64,000 nt of DNA from Streptomyces sp. JH14. GTDB lineage: Bacteria; Actinomycetota; Actinomycetes; Streptomycetales; Streptomycetaceae. Under the pieces are notes generated by a model, which made no database searches, was not told the origin of the DNA, and saw only the letters and a program-made list of their open reading frames with translations. The stretch is from contig NZ_JAJNEL010000001.1 of the NCBI RefSeq assembly GCF_029428675.1, positions 6,262,001 to 6,326,000 of the forward strand, written 5' to 3'. This document shows, one piece after another, positions 35,188-44,200 of the stretch; the stretch's first letter is position 1, and the number at the start of each line of letters is the position of its first letter. Made by a program: the position numbers and the translations under genes.

Positions 35188-36189
35188 ATGGACTTCGGAC
35201 TCGTTCTCCAGACCGACCCGCCCGCCTCCGCCGTCGTCGGCCTGATGCGCCGAGCCGAACGCAACGGCTTCCGCTACGGCTGGACTTTCGACTCGGCCGT
35301 GCTGTGGCAGGAGCCGTTCGTCATCTACAGCCGGATCCTGGAACACACCGAACGCCTCGTCGTCGGCCCCATGGTCACCAACCCGGGCACCCGCACCTGG
35401 GAGGTGACCGCCTCCACCTTCGCGACCCTCAACGACATGTACGGCAACCGCACCGTCTGCGGCATCGGCCGGGGTGACTCGGCGATGCGTGTCGCCGGGC
35501 GCAGGCCGAACACCCTGGCCCGCCTCGGAGAGGCCATCGACGTCATCCGCGACCTCGCCGAGGGCCGGGAGGCGACCGTCGACGGGCAGCAGATCCGGAT
35601 CCCCTGGGTGAAGGACGGCAGACTGCCGGTCTGGATGGCCGCGTACGGCCCGAAGGCGCTGGCGCTGGCCGGGCAGAAGGCCGACGGGTTCATCCTCCAG
35701 CTGGCCGACCCGTACCTGACCGAGTGGATGATCAAGGCGGTACGGGAGGCGGCGGCCGAGGCGGGCCGCGACCCGGACGCGGTGACCATCTGCGTCGCCG
35801 CCCCCGCCTATGTCGGCGACGATCTCGACCATGCCCGCGAGCAGTGCCGCTGGTTCGGCGGGATGGTCGGCAACCACGTCGCGGACCTGGTGTCCCGGTA
35901 CGGCGAACACTCCGCACTGGTCCCCGAGGCCCTCACCGAGTACATCGCCGGACGGTCCGGATACGACTACAGCCACCACGGCCGCGCGGGCAACCCGGAT
36001 ACCGCCTTCGTGCCGGACGAGATCGTCGACCGGTTCTGCCTGCTGGGTCCCGCCGAGGCACACATCGAGAAACTCCAGGCGCTGCGCGACCTGGGCGTCG
36101 ACCAGTTCGCGGTCTACAACATGCACGATGCACGCGAAGCCACGATCGACGCCTACGGTGCGACAGTCATCCCGGCCCTCACCGGTTGA
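35188..36189 (+). CDS. luciferase-like (LLM class) F420-type oxidoreductase
   Basis: A 333-residue TIM-barrel oxidoreductase of the bacterial luciferase-like family, closest in pattern to the F420-dependent group found beside dihydropyrimidinase genes (TIGR03842-like). Visible parts: MDFGLVLQTDPPASAVVGLM, FDSAVLWQEPFVIYSRIL, GPMVTNPGTRTWEVTAS, GIGRGDSAMRVAG and VWMAAYGPKALALAG. It may use F420H2 or FMN in pyrimidine/hydantoin degradation; the reaction is not known. CAGGAG is 8 bases upstream. It appears intact, unlike the remnant at 33061. A strong terminator follows. Confidence 0.9.
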   Translation: MDFGLVLQTDPPASAVVGLMRRAERNGFRYGWTFDSAVLWQEPFVIYSRILEHTERLVVGPMVTNPGTRTWEVTASTFATLNDMYGNRTVCGIGRGDSAMRVAGRRPNTLARLGEAIDVIRDLAEGREATVDGQQIRIPWVKDGRLPVWMAAYGPKALALAGQKADGFILQLADPYLTEWMIKAVREAAAEAGRDPDAVTICVAAPAYVGDDLDHAREQCRWFGGMVGNHVADLVSRYGEHSALVPEALTEYIAGRSGYDYSHHGRAGNPDTAFVPDEIVDRFCLLGPAEAHIEKLQALRDLGVDQFAVYNMHDAREATIDAYGATVIPALTG

Positions 36190-36266
36190 CCGTCCGTCGA
36201 AACGGCGCACAGCATCACTGCGTCCGTCGCTCGGCGCGCTTCCGAAGACCTGGTGAGCGGCGACCT

Positions 36267-36291
36267 CGGCCCGACCGTGACGGTCGGGCCG
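36267..36291 (+). terminator. strong hairpin terminator after LLM oxidoreductase
   Basis: CGGCCCGACCG and CGGTCGGGCCG pair perfectly over 11 bp with a 3-base loop, 78 bases after the stop codon. Confidence 0.65.
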
Positions 36292-36292
36292 G

Positions 36293-36633
36293 ATGCCTGC
36301 TGCGCCAGGGGCCGGTGCGCAAGGTAACGCCCCGAGCCTCTTCGGGCAAGATCCGACCACCGGGGCCGTGATCCTGCTCGATCCCCACGCGCCTGCGGAG
36401 CTGCGTGACGTGGCCGGGATGCGCGCCGAGTTGTGCCCCTGCGGGGCGATCGAGGTCTGGGCGGTTCGGTGGCATGGGCGTTCATCGGGGGACATGTGGT
36501 CGAGAACGACGTCGATGCCGGGGGCACCGCAGCGTTCCTGGTCCTGTTCGTCCTCCTCGGCAGTCTGCTGGCCCTGCCCAGGATGCCTGGCTGAACGACT
36601 CGGGCCGGCAAGGCAGTTGAGTGCAGACGGCCG
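36293..36633. other. intergenic with possible gene remnants
   Basis: No complete gene. A plus frame near 36480-36594 ends in a membrane-like segment (AAFLVLFVLLGSLLALPRM) and a stop, as if the tail of a transporter remained. Another plus frame near 36340-36430 (TGAVILLDPHAPAELRDVAG) looks coding for some 25 residues. Both lack starts. Confidence 0.3.
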
Positions 36634-37407
36634 TCACGTCGCGCGGGCCGGTGCCTCGTCGATGTCGAACGTCTCCTCCGGTGACGGCGTGGCCGTGGGC
36701 ACCGGTTTGTCGAAGGCCGAGAAGTTCATGGTCGCGTTCGCCTTGGGCGAGCCGCCCGTCGCCGTGATCCGCAGCGGATACGGCTTGCCGGTGGCCGCGA
36801 CGTACATCGTCAGCTTCCGGCCCTTGTCCATCCGGAACAGCGGGATGACGGAAGCTCCTCCGAGGGTGGTCTTCCTTCCCTTCGTCAGCGTTCCCTTGGC
36901 CTTGGTCGCGTTGCCGCTGATCGCATTCCGGAACGTGTCCAGGTCGCAGGTGCTCGCCAAGTTGCGCAGCCGAGGGTCCGAGGCCGAGCCCTTCGTGTAG
37001 TGGCTGGCGAGAATCGCGGCGGAGGCGTCGCCCAGGTCGGGGGCCTGCCTCTTCCAGAAGACGGCGTCCGGTTTGATCCAGACGGTGTCGCCCCGCCTCA
37101 CGATCCGGACGGATCCCCGGTCCTTGCCCAGGTGCAGCGACCCGTTGCAGTTGCCGTCCCGGTCCAGGACGAGATCCACGGTGGTCGACGTACCGCGGCC
37201 GTCGAAATCGCCACGGGTACTGAGGTGCAGGGAGTGGGCACTCAGGAGGGCCTCGCGGGAGCGGTCGGCTATCTGCCGGGCGGACAGCGTGTCGATGTCG
37301 TCATCGGCCCGTGCCGCACCTGCGCCGGTCAATCCGCCGCTCGTGAGACCGAGCACGACGGCCGCTGTCCAGACGGCCGAACGCCTGCCGATGGGTGTGC
37401 CGGTCAC
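36634..37407 (-). CDS. secreted hypothetical protein (LolA/LppX-like pattern)
   Basis: A 257-residue exported protein. The GTG at 37407 follows GAGGCGAC and begins a clean signal peptide (TGTPIGRRSAVWTAAVVLGL, cleavage likely after AGAARA); no lipobox Cys is present. The mature part (ALLSAHSLHLSTRGDFDGRG, LDRDGNCNGSLHL, VRIVRRGDTVWIKPDAVFWK) resembles the curved beta-sheet LolA/LppX-type proteins of actinobacteria, thought to bind lipids. It ends with a Pro/Thr-rich tail. Function unknown; it is divergent from another secreted protein gene. Confidence 0.7.
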   Translation of the reverse strand: MTGTPIGRRSAVWTAAVVLGLTSGGLTGAGAARADDDIDTLSARQIADRSREALLSAHSLHLSTRGDFDGRGTSTTVDLVLDRDGNCNGSLHLGKDRGSVRIVRRGDTVWIKPDAVFWKRQAPDLGDASAAILASHYTKGSASDPRLRNLASTCDLDTFRNAISGNATKAKGTLTKGRKTTLGGASVIPLFRMDKGRKLTMYVAATGKPYPLRITATGGSPKANATMNFSAFDKPVPTATPSPEETFDIDEAPARAT

Positions 37408-37611
37408 GTCGCCTCCCTCGAAAGGGGCTACCGGAACTCTTCGGTCCGCGGTCCGACTTTTTGAGCGTACGCCGGGTCGGGTACGGCCGCGATTTCGCGT
37501 CGGCACCGCACCCGCGTACACAGGGTGAGGTCATGCGGTGTTTTTGGTCACGGACGGTGGGGGACGGTGTCGGGGCACCGAGATCGTCACAGCGAAAGGG
37601 AAGTACGAAGC

Positions 37612-38001
37612 ATGAAGTCGTCCAGGCCGACACCCCTGTTCAGGTCCGTGCCCGTGTCCGTGGGGAACGTGTCCAGAGCCGTGCTGCGGGGCGCCGTGGT
37701 CGCGGGAACAGCCGTGGCCCTTGCGGTGCCCGCGACCGTGTCCACCGCGGTGACGCCCCGGGTGACGCCGCCGGGTCTGTCCTGCGACACCGGCAAGCAC
37801 GAGATCGACGACTACACCGGCTACGCGCTGTGCCGGAACAACGGCAGTACGGCGCAGACCTTCTGGGTGCACCTGGTCTGCGGCTGGTCTCCGGACATGG
37901 ACGGTGAACACGTCACCCTCAATCCGGGGCAGTCCGGCCAGTCCACCGCGCACTGCGCCGGCCTCGGCACCGGGATCGGCGAGATCAGCGTCCAGCCGTA
38001 G
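37612..38001 (+). CDS. small secreted protein with four cysteines
   Basis: A 129-residue protein with a long signal peptide (basic start, then VLRGAVVAGTAVALAVPATV) and a mature domain of about 75 residues with four cysteines (LSCDTGKHE, ALCRNNGS, HLVCGWSPD, AHCAGLG), which could form two disulfides. GAAAGGGAAG precedes the ATG. Family not recognised; the size and cysteines suggest a stable extracellular protein. Confidence 0.65.
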   Translation: MKSSRPTPLFRSVPVSVGNVSRAVLRGAVVAGTAVALAVPATVSTAVTPRVTPPGLSCDTGKHEIDDYTGYALCRNNGSTAQTFWVHLVCGWSPDMDGEHVTLNPGQSGQSTAHCAGLGTGIGEISVQP

Positions 38002-38103
38002 CGCACGCTGTGTGTCCATGCGGTCGATGTCTGCGGGAGTGAGTGCCGTACGCCCCCGCAGACATCGGTCCGCGGCACGGTGGCTCTCCCGACGACGGGG
38101 CCA

Positions 38104-39132
38104 TCAGCGATCCGGCACCGCTGCCGGCAGCGCGGCGAGCGCACGCGCCAGTCGCGTCCGCAGCGCGTCCGGACCGGCGTCCACCCACGGGTGATCCGCG
38201 TGGAACGCCGACCAGTTCACCAGCCAGTCCAGCACCGCCTCCGGGCTGAAGCCGGATGCGTGCGGCCCCAGCACCGTGTGCAGCAGCTGCGGCGTCAGCC
38301 GGGTCCGCGGGAGCTCCGCAAGCAGCACCGCGTCGTACAGATCCTTGGCCGCCGAACGGCCCTCGGCCTGCTGGTCCTCGGCGAGCCAGAGCAGCTTCCA
38401 GGCGAGCGAGAGCTCGGGACTCGCCGTCCGCACCGGCAGGGGCGGCCCGCCGCCGACACGTGGGCAGGCCGTCCACACGGGGGCTTCCGGCAACCGCTCG
38501 TCCTGGGCGAAGTCCATGCGCAGTTCGCCCGGAGGCACCCCGTCCGCCTGCCAGGGGACGACGACACGCACGCCGGGGGTCTCGTACTCCCGGTACATCC
38601 ACACGCCGTCCGACGTCACCGCGCCCGGATCGATCCGGATGCCCTGGGGCAGTGGCGGACCAGCCTTCAGCGCCGCGGCGACCTCGTCCTGCGGGGCGGG
38701 GCTCGGCTCCCGTGCGTCGGAGTCGATCCAGTGCAGCCCCTCGGGCGCGAGCACGGGCCGGGAGCCGCCGGTGGCGTGGCACTCGCCGTCCGTCCACAGC
38801 TCGGCGGCGGCCGCGCCGTCCGCGGCTTCGGGCCACTGCTGGACGACATCGATCCCGGCGACGTACGGATAGGGGTCGAGGCGGTCGGTGAACTGGTCCG
38901 ACGACGGCTCCAGCACGATCCAGTCCAGATCGCCCGGTTCCCGGGCGGCCGCGCCGACCCAGGCCTGGAGAGGGAGACTGCCCCGCAGGATCAGCCCGTC
39001 GCCCCACGCCGACTCGGTGATGACCTGGAGCAGATGGTCCTGGACGGTGCGCCGGGCGGCCCGCCAGCGTGGTGCGAGGGAGGGATCTCGGAACGCCGGT
39101 TCGCCGGGGAACGGCCGGTCCCTCGCACTCAT
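38104..39132 (-). CDS. AbiEii/AbiGii-like nucleotidyltransferase
   Basis: A 342-residue protein with the polymerase-beta type nucleotidyltransferase signature: Gly51-Ser52 in LILRGSLPLQAWVG and the metal pair Asp68 and Asp70 in PGDLDWIVLEP. The C-terminal part has the helical segment LSLAWKLLWLAEDQQAEGRSAAKDLYD, whose Lys-Asp pattern is typical of AbiEii/AbiGii toxins and relatives. Its ATG overlaps the stop of the upstream gene (ATGA), so the two are coupled. It may be a toxin or a small-molecule or tRNA nucleotidyltransferase; no AbiEi-type helix-turn-helix antitoxin is adjacent. Confidence 0.75.
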   Translation of the reverse strand: MSARDRPFPGEPAFRDPSLAPRWRAARRTVQDHLLQVITESAWGDGLILRGSLPLQAWVGAAAREPGDLDWIVLEPSSDQFTDRLDPYPYVAGIDVVQQWPEAADGAAAAELWTDGECHATGGSRPVLAPEGLHWIDSDAREPSPAPQDEVAAALKAGPPLPQGIRIDPGAVTSDGVWMYREYETPGVRVVVPWQADGVPPGELRMDFAQDERLPEAPVWTACPRVGGGPPLPVRTASPELSLAWKLLWLAEDQQAEGRSAAKDLYDAVLLAELPRTRLTPQLLHTVLGPHASGFSPEAVLDWLVNWSAFHADHPWVDAGPDALRTRLARALAALPAAVPDR

Positions 39133-39824
39133 GCGGTCACCTCGTTGCCGCTCCGCTCCGTGCCCCATTCCCCGGTCCGCTCGTCGATCCAGCCCGCGTC
39201 CACCGCAGGATGGTCGTCGTGCACCACGAACTCCTCCTCGGTCTCCGTCACTTCGAGGCCGGCAGCGGCCAGCGCGCCGAGGAGGGCGTCGAGCCGGACG
39301 CGGGCCTGCGGACGGCCGACTCCGCGGCAGCGCTGGGTGACGAACCGTTCGTGGCGCCCTTGCCGGGCGGCGCGGCGGGCGTTGCGCGAGAGGTGCGCGC
39401 TGTGCCGCTCGGCCACGACCCGTGCCATGGCCACCTCCGCCTCCCCCGAAAGCAGCAGCTTGACGTGGTGCTCGAAATGGCAGACCGACGACAGCGCGGC
39501 CGCTTCGACCGCTGTCCGTGGTATCTCCTCGTTCCATGGAGCCGCCTCGATCTTCACCCGTACGACGGAGAAGCCCGCAGTCCGCAGTTCGGCGGACCGG
39601 AGACGGGCGACGGCCCGCTGCTCGGCGAGGGTGCCCCGCCCCCGTTCGGTCAGCATCGGCTGGTCGGGCATGGCGCCACGGTCCAGCACGATACGGGTGA
39701 GTTTCAGACCGCTCAGGCCGGCCCACCGCTCCAGGCGCGCACCGGTGGCGGCGTCGGCTCCGAGCCGCACGGTCAGGTGCGTCTCGAACTCCCCCCGGAA
39801 CGCCCTCTCGACCACTGTGTCCAC
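39129..39824 (-). CDS. hypothetical protein coupled to the AbiEii-like nucleotidyltransferase
   Basis: A 231-residue protein starting at GTG 39824 behind a GAGGGGG site. Notable segments are FETHLTVRLGADAATGARLE, LTRIVLDRGAMPDQPML, RVKIEAAPWNEEIP and CHFEHHVKLLLSGEAE. The histidine-rich CHFEHHVK and the paired VKIEAAPW strand suggest an enzymatic core, but I do not recognise a named family. Stop and next start overlap, so it is made together with the nucleotidyltransferase and is the natural candidate for its partner or antitoxin. Confidence 0.7.
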   Translation of the reverse strand: MDTVVERAFRGEFETHLTVRLGADAATGARLERWAGLSGLKLTRIVLDRGAMPDQPMLTERGRGTLAEQRAVARLRSAELRTAGFSVVRVKIEAAPWNEEIPRTAVEAAALSSVCHFEHHVKLLLSGEAEVAMARVVAERHSAHLSRNARRAARQGRHERFVTQRCRGVGRPQARVRLDALLGALAAAGLEVTETEEEFVVHDDHPAVDAGWIDERTGEWGTERSGNEVTA

Positions 39825-40039
39825 CGGTCCCCCTCCACCCCGTTCCGCTCGGTGTCCTTCGCAGGAGAACGTAGCAACCGGCACCGACAGTCCAGCCGCC
39901 CTGCCTGCCACTTTCCGGACCTCGCCGCGCCGCTCCCCGCGGAACGGTTGAGCGGACCGCCCCCACTCGTTACCCTCCAGTAAGTCTGTACGGGCCGTCA
40001 GGTGCGGGCACGCACCGATATCCGGGAGGCGGGCACCCG

Positions 40040-41503
40040 ATGTCCTCCGCAGAAGCCGTGGAATCCACCGAGCCGACCGAACCGGGCCATCCGGCCGGAC
40101 TGGCCGACACCGCACGGGCGCTGGCCGCCGGCCGTACCACCTCGACCCAGCAGGTGTCCGCCGCTCTCGCGCGCATCGAAGCGAGCCAGGGCACCCTCAA
40201 CGCCTTTCGCCAGCTGCGTGCCGTGTCCGCGCTGGCCGAGGCCGCCGAAGCCGACCGGCGGCTCGCCGTGGGGGAGCGGCTGCCGCTGCTCGGTGTGCCG
40301 GTCGCCGTCAAGGACGACACCGATGTCGCAGGCATGCCCACCTACTTCGGCTGCGGGGGCGACCTGCCCGCCGCCACCGCCGACAGCGAAGCCGTGAGAC
40401 GGCTGCGGGCGGCCGGTGCCGTGATCGTCGGGAAGACCAACTCCTGCGAGCTCGGCCAGTGGCCCTTCACCGAAGGGCCCGCCTTCGGGGCCACCCGTAA
40501 CCCCTGGCACACCGGGCACACCCCCGGCGGCTCGTCAGGCGGTTCGGCGGCAGCCGTCGCCGCCGGGCTGGTTCCTGCCGCGCTCGGTTCCGACGGCGCC
40601 GGGTCCGTCCGGATCCCCGCCGCCTGGACCCATCTGGTCGGCATCAAACCGCAGCGCGGCCGGATCTCCGTACACCCCCACCACGACGCGTTCCAGGGCC
40701 TCACCGTCAACGGCCCGCTGGGCCGGACCGTCGCCGACGCCGCACTGCTGCTCGACGCGGTCGCCGGGCCGCACCCCGACGACCTGTACCGGCCGCCGCC
40801 CGTCGCCGCCTCGGCCGCCGCGGAACGCGACCCGGGCAGGCTGCGGATCGCTCTCGCCTGGCGGCCCCCGCTCACCCTCACCGGCACGACCCCCCACCCG
40901 GACGTACGACGGGCGGTCACCGCGCTGGCCGAGGTCCTCGCCCGGCTCGGTCACCTGGTCGAGGAAGCCAGGCCCCGTTACGGGCTGATCGGCCTCGGCT
41001 TCGTCCCCCGTGCCACCGCGGGGATCGCCGAGCTCGCCGCACTCCACCCCGAACCCGCCCTCCTCGACCCGCGCACCCGCAGCGCCCTGCGCACCGGCAC
41101 CCGGCTCGGCGGCCGAGTGGTGCGGGCTGCCAGGGCGCGCGAAGTGCGCCAGCACCGCAGGATCGGCGGGTTCTTCCGGACCTCACCGGACAGCGCCGGG
41201 TACGACGTGCTGCTGACCCCGACGACCGCCGCGCCACCACCCCGTATCGGAACCTTCGACGGGCTGAGCGCATGGCGCACCGATGTGGCGATCACCGAAG
41301 CCTGCCCGTACGCCTGGCCCTGGAACGTGCTGGGCTGGCCCGGCATCAACGTCCCCGCCGGGTTCACCGCCGACGGGCTCCCCGTGGGCGCCCAACTGCT
41401 GGGCCCCTCCCGCAGCGAGGCGCTGCTGATCTCCCTCGCCGCGCAGCTGGAGGCCGATCAGCGATGGTACGAGCACCGGCCGCCGACCTACGAGGGTTCC
41501 TGA
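40040..41503 (+). CDS. amidase signature family protein
   Basis: A 487-residue amidase. The Ser-cisSer-Lys triad is visible: Lys91 in GVPVAVKDD, the Gly/Ser-rich TPGGSSGGSAAAVAAG (about 161-176) and the nucleophile Ser189 in LGSDGAGSVRIPAA. It hydrolyses an amide, perhaps of a peptide or drug-like compound. The next stretch downstream holds the wreck of an oligopeptide ABC transporter with one intact ATPase; an amidase next to such a transporter suggests an original uptake-and-hydrolysis cluster. Confidence 0.88.
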   Translation: MSSAEAVESTEPTEPGHPAGLADTARALAAGRTTSTQQVSAALARIEASQGTLNAFRQLRAVSALAEAAEADRRLAVGERLPLLGVPVAVKDDTDVAGMPTYFGCGGDLPAATADSEAVRRLRAAGAVIVGKTNSCELGQWPFTEGPAFGATRNPWHTGHTPGGSSGGSAAAVAAGLVPAALGSDGAGSVRIPAAWTHLVGIKPQRGRISVHPHHDAFQGLTVNGPLGRTVADAALLLDAVAGPHPDDLYRPPPVAASAAAERDPGRLRIALAWRPPLTLTGTTPHPDVRRAVTALAEVLARLGHLVEEARPRYGLIGLGFVPRATAGIAELAALHPEPALLDPRTRSALRTGTRLGGRVVRAARAREVRQHRRIGGFFRTSPDSAGYDVLLTPTTAAPPPRIGTFDGLSAWRTDVAITEACPYAWPWNVLGWPGINVPAGFTADGLPVGAQLLGPSRSEALLISLAAQLEADQRWYEHRPPTYEGS

Positions 41504-41527
41504 CGCCCCGTCGGCCGGAGCGCGCAG

Positions 41528-41888
41528 CGGGCATGCAATCCGCTGGGCGCCGTCTCCCTCGCGGTCCTTCTGCTGCTGGTGGCGGCCGTGCTCCTCGCAC
41601 CGCTGCTCGCACCCCAGAGCCCGGGCGCCTCCTCACTGAGCGACGCGTTCGCCGGTCCGAGTGGTGCCCATCCGCTCGGCATGGACTCGGCCGGGCGCGA
41701 CATCCTCTCCCGCATCCTCTACGGCGGGCGCAACACCCTCGGCGGCGCCCTCATCGCGCTCGGCATCGCCCTCGTCCTGGGCGTACCGTCCGGCCTCTAC
41801 GCCGGTTACTACGCGGGGAAGTTCGACGCCGTCGCCAACTGGGTCGTCAACCTCGTCATGGCGCTGCCCGACATGGTCGTCCTGCTCG
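41528..41888 (+). pseudogene. DppC-like ABC permease fragment
   Basis: A frame reading NPLGAVSLAVLLLLVAAVLL, PLGMDSAGRDILSRILYGG, GVPSGLYAGYYAGKFD and NLVMALPDMVVLLAA is the N-terminal half of a DppC/OppC-type permease. There is no start codon in frame (the first residues are missing), and the frame breaks at about 41888, before the EAA loop that contacts the ATPase. Non-functional remnant. Confidence 0.8.
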
Positions 41889-42033
41889 CCGCATCGTGGA
41901 GACCGGCAGCACCGAGCAGGTACTCCACGACCCGCAGGACTCCTACACCCGCACCCTGCTCGGCGCCGTCCTCGACGCCGCCCCCGCACGCTCACCCTGG
42001 CAGCCCCGAGAGGCGAGGAGCATCACGTCATGA
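41889..42033 (+). pseudogene. DppD-like ABC ATPase C-terminal fragment
   Basis: In another frame from about 41889 the sequence reads RIVETGSTEQVLHDPQDSYTR to a TGA at 42031-42033, which is the last 48 or so residues of a DppD/OppD-type ATPase. Everything upstream (Walker A, signature, Walker B) is missing. It is joined directly to the permease fragment, so one deletion removed the end of dppC and most of dppD. Its stop overlaps the start of the intact ATPase gene. Confidence 0.8.
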
Positions 42034-42908
42034 TGACCACCGCCGAGGCAGGCGCCGCTTCCCGACAGGCCACGGAAGAGACCCTGTTGACCGTACGGGA
42101 CCTGCACGTCTCGTTTCCCGGAAAGGGCTGGCGCGCCGCGCGCACCGAGGTCCTGAAGGGCGTCGACCTCGACATCAGGCACGGTGAAACCGTCGGCCTG
42201 GTCGGGGAGTCGGGCTCCGGAAAGACCACCATCGGCCGCGCGATCCTCGGCCTGGTACCCGTGGCATCCGGCACCATCACGTTCGACGGCGAACGCATCG
42301 ACACGGCGAGCACCGCTCGTCGCCGCGCCCTCAGCCGCGACCTCCAGGTAATCTTCCAGGACCCGTACACCTCCCTGAACCCGTCCCTGACCATCGGCGA
42401 CATCCTGGCCGAACCACTGCTCGGCCAGGGCATCGACGCCCGTGAGGCCCGCAGCCGCGTCGGAGACCTCCTCGACCGGGTCCATCTTCCGGCGGACGCC
42501 GCCGGGCGCCTGCCCCGCGAGTTCTCCGGAGGGCAGCGCCAGCGGGTCGCCATCGCCCGTGCTCTCGCGCTCCGGCCGCGGCTCGTCGTCTGCGACGAAC
42601 CGGTCTCCGCCCTGGACCTCACCACCCAACGGACGGTCCTCGACCTCCTGCTGGAGATCCAGGCGGATACCGGCGTCTCCTACCTCTTCGTCTCCCACGA
42701 CCTGTCCGTGGTCCGCTGCATGAGCCACCGGGTCGCCGTGATCCACCGCGGCGAGATCGTGGAGACGGGTGACGCCGAACAGGTCACCACCGCACCGCGC
42801 CACCCCTACACCCGCACCCTGCTGCTGTCCGCCCCCGTCGCGGACGTCGCCGAGCAGCGCCGACGCAGGGAGCAACGCACCGCATCCGCCGGACAGTTGC
42901 CAGGCTGA
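42030..42908 (+). CDS. peptide ABC transporter ATP-binding protein (DppF/OppF type)
   Basis: A 292-residue ABC ATPase. Walker A is GESGSGKTT (residues 59-67), the Q-loop lies in VIFQDPYTSLNP, the signature is FSGGQRQR, Walker B LVVCDEPVSALD and the H-loop FVSHDLS. The C-terminal GEIVETGDAEQVTTAPRHPYTRTLL is the oligopeptide-transporter extension. It is intact and overlaps the stop of the DppD fragment. Its partner ATPase, both permeases and the binding protein are gone from this locus, so it either serves another transporter or is an orphan on its way to decay. Confidence 0.88.
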   Translation: MMTTAEAGAASRQATEETLLTVRDLHVSFPGKGWRAARTEVLKGVDLDIRHGETVGLVGESGSGKTTIGRAILGLVPVASGTITFDGERIDTASTARRRALSRDLQVIFQDPYTSLNPSLTIGDILAEPLLGQGIDAREARSRVGDLLDRVHLPADAAGRLPREFSGGQRQRVAIARALALRPRLVVCDEPVSALDLTTQRTVLDLLLEIQADTGVSYLFVSHDLSVVRCMSHRVAVIHRGEIVETGDAEQVTTAPRHPYTRTLLLSAPVADVAEQRRRREQRTASAGQLPG

Positions 42909-43177
42909 CGAACAGCCGGAGCACACCGCGAACACCCGCCCCGGGCCCACTGCCGCTGACCCGCCCTCGCCCGGCGACCGGCCGGGAGCGGATCCTCCGA
43001 CACCGGCGTGCCACCACCCGCACAGGGCCGTGGCACGCCGGCTCCTGCATGCCGGCCGCCCCGGCCACACACCTTCCTCATCGATGGCTTCATGCCGGCG
43101 CACCGCACGGTGACCCACCACCCGCCCGATCTTCGAAGTCGGACCCCGGTCCGGTCAGGGTGGTCAAGACTGAGGGC

Positions 43178-43726
43178 ATGGAGTTCTTCTGCTACCACCG
43201 TGATCGGCCCGGCTCCGTGGCACTGCGCGACGAGCTGCTGGAAGAGCACTGGTCCTACATGGACCGGTACGCGACGGAGATGATCGCCCGCGGACCGACC
43301 CTCGCCGACGACTGCGACACACCTACCGGCAGTGTGCACATCGTCGACCTGCCGGATCCTGCCGCCGCCCGCGCGTTCGCCTTCGACGAGCCCAACTACC
43401 AAGCCGGCGTCTACCGGGACGTGCTGCTGCGGCGGTGGCGCAACACTCTGGGGCGCACCATGTGGGACTTCCCCGGGGGAGGGACCGGTGGCCACCGATA
43501 CCTGGTACTCGGAATCGGCGCCGGGCAGGCCGCCGACCTTGCCGTGCCGCCCGGCCGGGACGAACTGATCGCGTACGGGCCGCTGTTGTCCGACGACGGC
43601 ACTGCCTGGCTGGGTACAGCGGCGCTGGTCCGCGCGCCGGACCCGGACACGGCACGCGCCGTCCTGACCCCCGGCCGGTACGCCGACATCGAGGTCCACA
43701 CCTGGCAGTTCGGCGGGCGGTCGTGA
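43178..43726 (+). CDS. YCII-domain protein, two domains
   Basis: A 182-residue protein with two YciI-like dimeric alpha-beta barrel domains. The first has MEFFCYHRDRPGSVALRDELLEEHWSYM compressed around the conserved His, with ARGPTLADD and GSVHIVDLPDPAAARAFAFDEPN; the second has LIAYGPLLSDDGTAWLGTAAL. The domains are related to muconolactone-isomerase-like folds; function of most members is unknown. The ATG at 43178 is chosen by homology to the domain start; the upstream frame is proline-rich. It stands alone. Confidence 0.75.
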   Translation: MEFFCYHRDRPGSVALRDELLEEHWSYMDRYATEMIARGPTLADDCDTPTGSVHIVDLPDPAAARAFAFDEPNYQAGVYRDVLLRRWRNTLGRTMWDFPGGGTGGHRYLVLGIGAGQAADLAVPPGRDELIAYGPLLSDDGTAWLGTAALVRAPDPDTARAVLTPGRYADIEVHTWQFGGRS

Positions 43727-44200
43727 CGAACCGAGGGCTCGGACGGTTCTGAAGCGCCGAGTCGCGGGCGGCCCGCCCGTATCCACACCAGGCCCGGGTC
43801 GCATCGAACGGTCCATCGCGGCACACAGTCCGGCACTCCGGCCCGGTCCTGACCGGGTCGGCCTGCGGCATCCCGGTGGCAGCCCGGGCGAGGACGGCAC
43901 GGGGCCGGCCGCCCTGCATCGCCACATCCGGCTCTCCGTGTCGCCGGTCCGTGCACTGTCGCCCGGCCGCACCCAGCTCTGCGGGGCGCGAGCCGGGTGC
44001 GGGCCGGGCGCTACGCCGCTGGGCACCGTGCCCGAACAGCGACCGCCGCGCCGGTCCGCCGGGCACGTCCCCCTGCCACCTGACACGGCCCACACCGACG
44101 ATCGACGTCAGCGTGCGAGCTGCTGTCAGGCGGCAGGCCTTGATCCATTTCGAGGGCGCATGCTGTCGACCTCTTTCAGTGACCTCGCCACCGTTGGCGA
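43727..44200. other. intergenic, nothing recognised
   Basis: 474 bases between the convergent YCII-domain and FGE genes. The frames here are high-GC shadows without starts or family resemblance. No clear terminator hairpin was found. Confidence 0.4.
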
